From: Amaurobius ferox
Lineage: Eukaryota; Arthropoda; Arachnida; Araneae; Amaurobiidae
Direction: 5' to 3'
Assembly: GCA_951213105.1 (NCBI GenBank)
Contig: OX578139.1
Span: 67,906,634-67,970,633, forward strand
DNA length: 64,000 nucleotides
In this document: piece after piece, positions 61,840-64,000 of the stretch
Numbering within the stretch: the stretch's first letter is position 1
Layout: every line of letters begins with the position of its first letter
Program-made: the position numbers and the translations under genes
The notes under the pieces: model-generated
Seen by the model: the letters and a program-made list of their open reading frames with translations, nothing else
Database searches by the model: none
What the model was told of the DNA's origin: nothing

Positions 61840-62331
61840 TATATAAGAAATATACTTCTCTCAGTTTGTTTGTAAGACATAGTTATACATTTAACGAATT
61901 TGGTGAATAATCTACCAAAATATCGCCAACTTGGCGATATTTTACTCCAGACTAACGACAATATCGTCAAAATAGAAAAAAATTGCTCCAAGTTAATGAA
62001 AATGAAGCCTAATTGATGAATTTATTATTAAAATATTTTGATAGATGGACAATATTGCTTATTGAGAATGCTATAAATTTTGATAACTGCTAATTTAGAG
62101 TAGCGTGAAATATATGTTAAATGGGTTCGAAATTGTTTTACATGTTGTCATTCGGAAAAGCGCAAATGTACAATTCAGCGTTGAAAACGCTGTGCCATGG
62201 ATCTTATACATCAGTTTTTCACTGTCAAAGAAGAAAAGTCATCGCATTATATACGGAGGGTGTTGTTGTTGAGACCCAGACCGTCCAACCTACCAGAAAA
62301 TATACGGAGGGTGTGCTCCCATATCAGATTT
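61840..62331. other. Spacer with 27-nt palindrome (block 2)
   Basis: It contains the palindrome at 61917-61943, identical to the one at 19360-19386, and the private 51-bp insertion at 62264-62314. Confidence 0.5.
62264..62299 (+). mobile_element. 36-bp insert with 15-bp target duplication, block 2 only
   Basis: ATATACGGAGGGTGT occurs at 62249-62263 and again at 62300-62314; block 1 has it once. The 36 bp between the copies are relatively GC-rich and end in AGAAA. This is the footprint expected of a very short retroposed fragment. Its source is not recognised. Confidence 0.85.
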
Positions 62332-63497
62332 TTAACACTTTACAACACAGTTGAGAAGTGTTTATGACCTTGCTCCTTTTCTCTCTCTGTCTGCCTGTTC
62401 GCACGATAACTGCCGTAAAAATGACTCTATCAAAATGAAACTTTAGTACGTTTTTGAGACGGTCTGTGGGCCATATGTGAATGCAAATAAATAATAATAC
62501 CCAATTAGTTTTGGATTGAACCCGGGTTGAAAAAAAAAAATACATTGAACCTTATGGGACCTAATTTTTCAAACATTTTCAGGCGAATTTAAAATACATA
62601 AATTGCTTCCAAAAATTTTTGGGAATATTCTAATTATCCCATAAAATATACAAAAAGAATTTCAGCAAAATATGTTCGGTAGTTTTTTGAATAAAAATTA
62701 AAATAAAAATTGTACCCATATTATAAAAAAAGAGATCATGTGACACACTTTAAAATCAAATATGACATCCATTTTGTGCCCAAATTGTGATTTGTAAATT
62801 TCTTTTTAATTTATATTTAGTCTTGCATCTGTTCTAAAACCGCTTTAGTTTTTGTTTTCCTGTACATCTATATACTGCGTCAACGAAATGACAATATTTT
62901 TTAGTTTAAATGATCATCAAACTTTGATTATTTCTATAACGAAGCCTAATTATCACATATGAAGAATGTAAGCACATCAAGCTGTAAGATGAGTCGTATA
63001 AGAATTGCTGAATTTCTTTACCGCAAAATTATTTAGCTCTGGAATCTGCAATATAGTTGGTATGAATGAAACATTCATTGTTTTTACTTAGAGGAGAAGA
63101 GGATTCTATAGTATTGCTTTTTCGATGAAGTTTTAAGTATGGAGTTAGAAAGTAACTTTACCTCCATGGTTTTAAGTTTTTAAGCAAAATAAATTGTTGT
63201 AGTATTGTGAAAAATTTTAAAAATAACGCCGCTGAATGAAAGGAATGGGAAAAAGTTTATGAATGAAATATTCAGTGCTATATAGAGAACCAGGTGATTT
63301 ATAATCCGATGACGTTATTTGAATAAAGCTCAATTCTTTTCGATGAAGATTTCAAGTATAACAAATTATTATAGTATTGTGATAATTTAAAAAATATCAC
63401 AGCGGAATGTATCGCATTTTAGAGATGATTAAGGAAAATTACATTTCAGTTGGAAACTGTTTCATAATCAATGCTTTATGCACGATCTTTCTTGTTT
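62332..63497 (-). mobile_element. Family-B repeat, full length (block 2)
   Basis: It is the counterpart of 19724-20885, with the terminal hairpin at its left end and AAACAAGAAAGATC at its right end on the minus strand. Confidence 0.75.
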
Positions 63498-64000
63498 ATT
63501 AATATATCTACAACCCTTGGAAAGAGAAACTCGACAGATGTGCGGGGCCACTGGTGCTGAAGGAAATTAACTTGAGTGTCACTCAACTCGACTTTCTCAC
63601 ACCAGAATTCATTTTTTTCCAAATTTTACAAAAAATATTTAAAAAATCGGTATTGTGGTCCACATGAGTACAGCTATAGAGTGCTATCTTTTACTTTAAA
63701 GGGCTTGAAAAAAATTCTTTCGATTGATACCATACTTGACTGTTTAAACCTAACCCCCCGGCATGCAGGGCAGATTGATTGAAACTATAATGTCATCTAT
63801 TCATTGAGCCATAAATAAATCATTTTATGCATGATTATATCCAAAATTTTCATATGATGTCATGTTAAAAAAATATAAACTCGCTCGAATTTAAATTTTT
63901 TGATCTATTTCTAGATATTTTGATAAAAAAAATCGGATATAAAGTTTCGTGAAAATCCATCAAAAGCTGTGCATTTGTAACTGCGACAGACAAACAAACA
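63498..64000. other. Unassigned DNA (block 2), cut by the window end
   Basis: It matches 20886-21391. The minus-strand TTTGTTTGTCTGTCGC element start begins at the very edge. Confidence 0.4.

Larger units (their letters stand above)
50626..64000 (+). repeat. Large direct duplication, block 2 (continues past the window)
   Basis: It is collinear with 11374-21391. The position offset is 39,252 at the left edge, 39,203-39,209 across the mariner to 57998, and 42,577 after the extra Helitron. The left join is at CTTTTGTAATGCC (11374 and 50626), with unrelated sequence on its left side. The block still matches block 1 at the last base of the window. Confidence 0.95.

Noticed and set aside
63576..63782. 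68-codon frame present in both blocks (also 20964-21170)
   Set aside because: Presence in both blocks only reflects the duplication. No motif is recognised, and the differences include amino-acid changes without evidence of constraint.

Overview
This window is AT-rich invertebrate nuclear DNA, most likely from an arthropod and possibly an arachnid. The clade is inferred from the transposon types, because I recognise no host gene. It is a dense accumulation of nested transposable elements: Helitrons, a hairpin-ended repeat family that looks Helitron/Helentron-like, a mariner, a Tc1-like element, a foldback MITE and a Penelope-like retroelement. Microsatellites and minisatellites lie between them. 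No tRNA, rRNA, CRISPR or bacterial-type operon structure is visible.

Layout. 1-11.4 kb: mostly unassigned AT-rich DNA with decayed copies of the hairpin-ended family (called family B here), a 209-bp retroposed insert, a GC-richer island near 8.9-9.6 kb and a minus-strand Helitron 3' end followed by ~200-bp tandem repeats. 11.37-21.4 kb: block 1 of a large direct duplication. It holds a degenerate ~140-bp tandem repeat, a dead mariner (14365-15625), a foldback MITE, a dead Tc1-like element, a 32-bp minisatellite, a small Helitron (18790-19282) and a family-B copy. 22.5-50.15 kb: almost continuous Helitron DNA. A plus-strand group (22505-35112) faces a minus-strand head-to-tail array (35113-48553), and a truncated plus-strand copy follows (48554-50147). 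A Penelope-like element (about 30.4-34.7 kb) sits inside one of the plus-strand Helitrons. 50.63-64.0 kb: block 2 of the duplication, collinear with block 1 but carrying one extra 3,368-bp Helitron and one extra 51-bp retroposition-like insertion.

The most informative observations come from comparing the two duplicated blocks. Block 1 is an exact empty site for the Helitron at 57999-61366. It inserted between A and T, with no target duplication, directly at the 5' TC terminus of a resident small Helitron. This suggests how the spacer-free array at 36-48.5 kb could have grown. The 3.4-kb array units are composites that contain an internal decayed 3' terminus, which suggests read-through past a mutated end. 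The Penelope-like element has its GIY-YIG endonuclease domain N-terminal to the reverse transcriptase, the permuted order described for the Naiad/Chlamys group. The block duplication could be a real ~39-kb tandem duplication or an uncollapsed-haplotype assembly artefact; the sequence alone does not decide.

All transposase and RT genes seen here carry frameshifts or stops, and the Helitrons carry no Rep/helicase gene. Nothing in the window looks autonomously mobile now.
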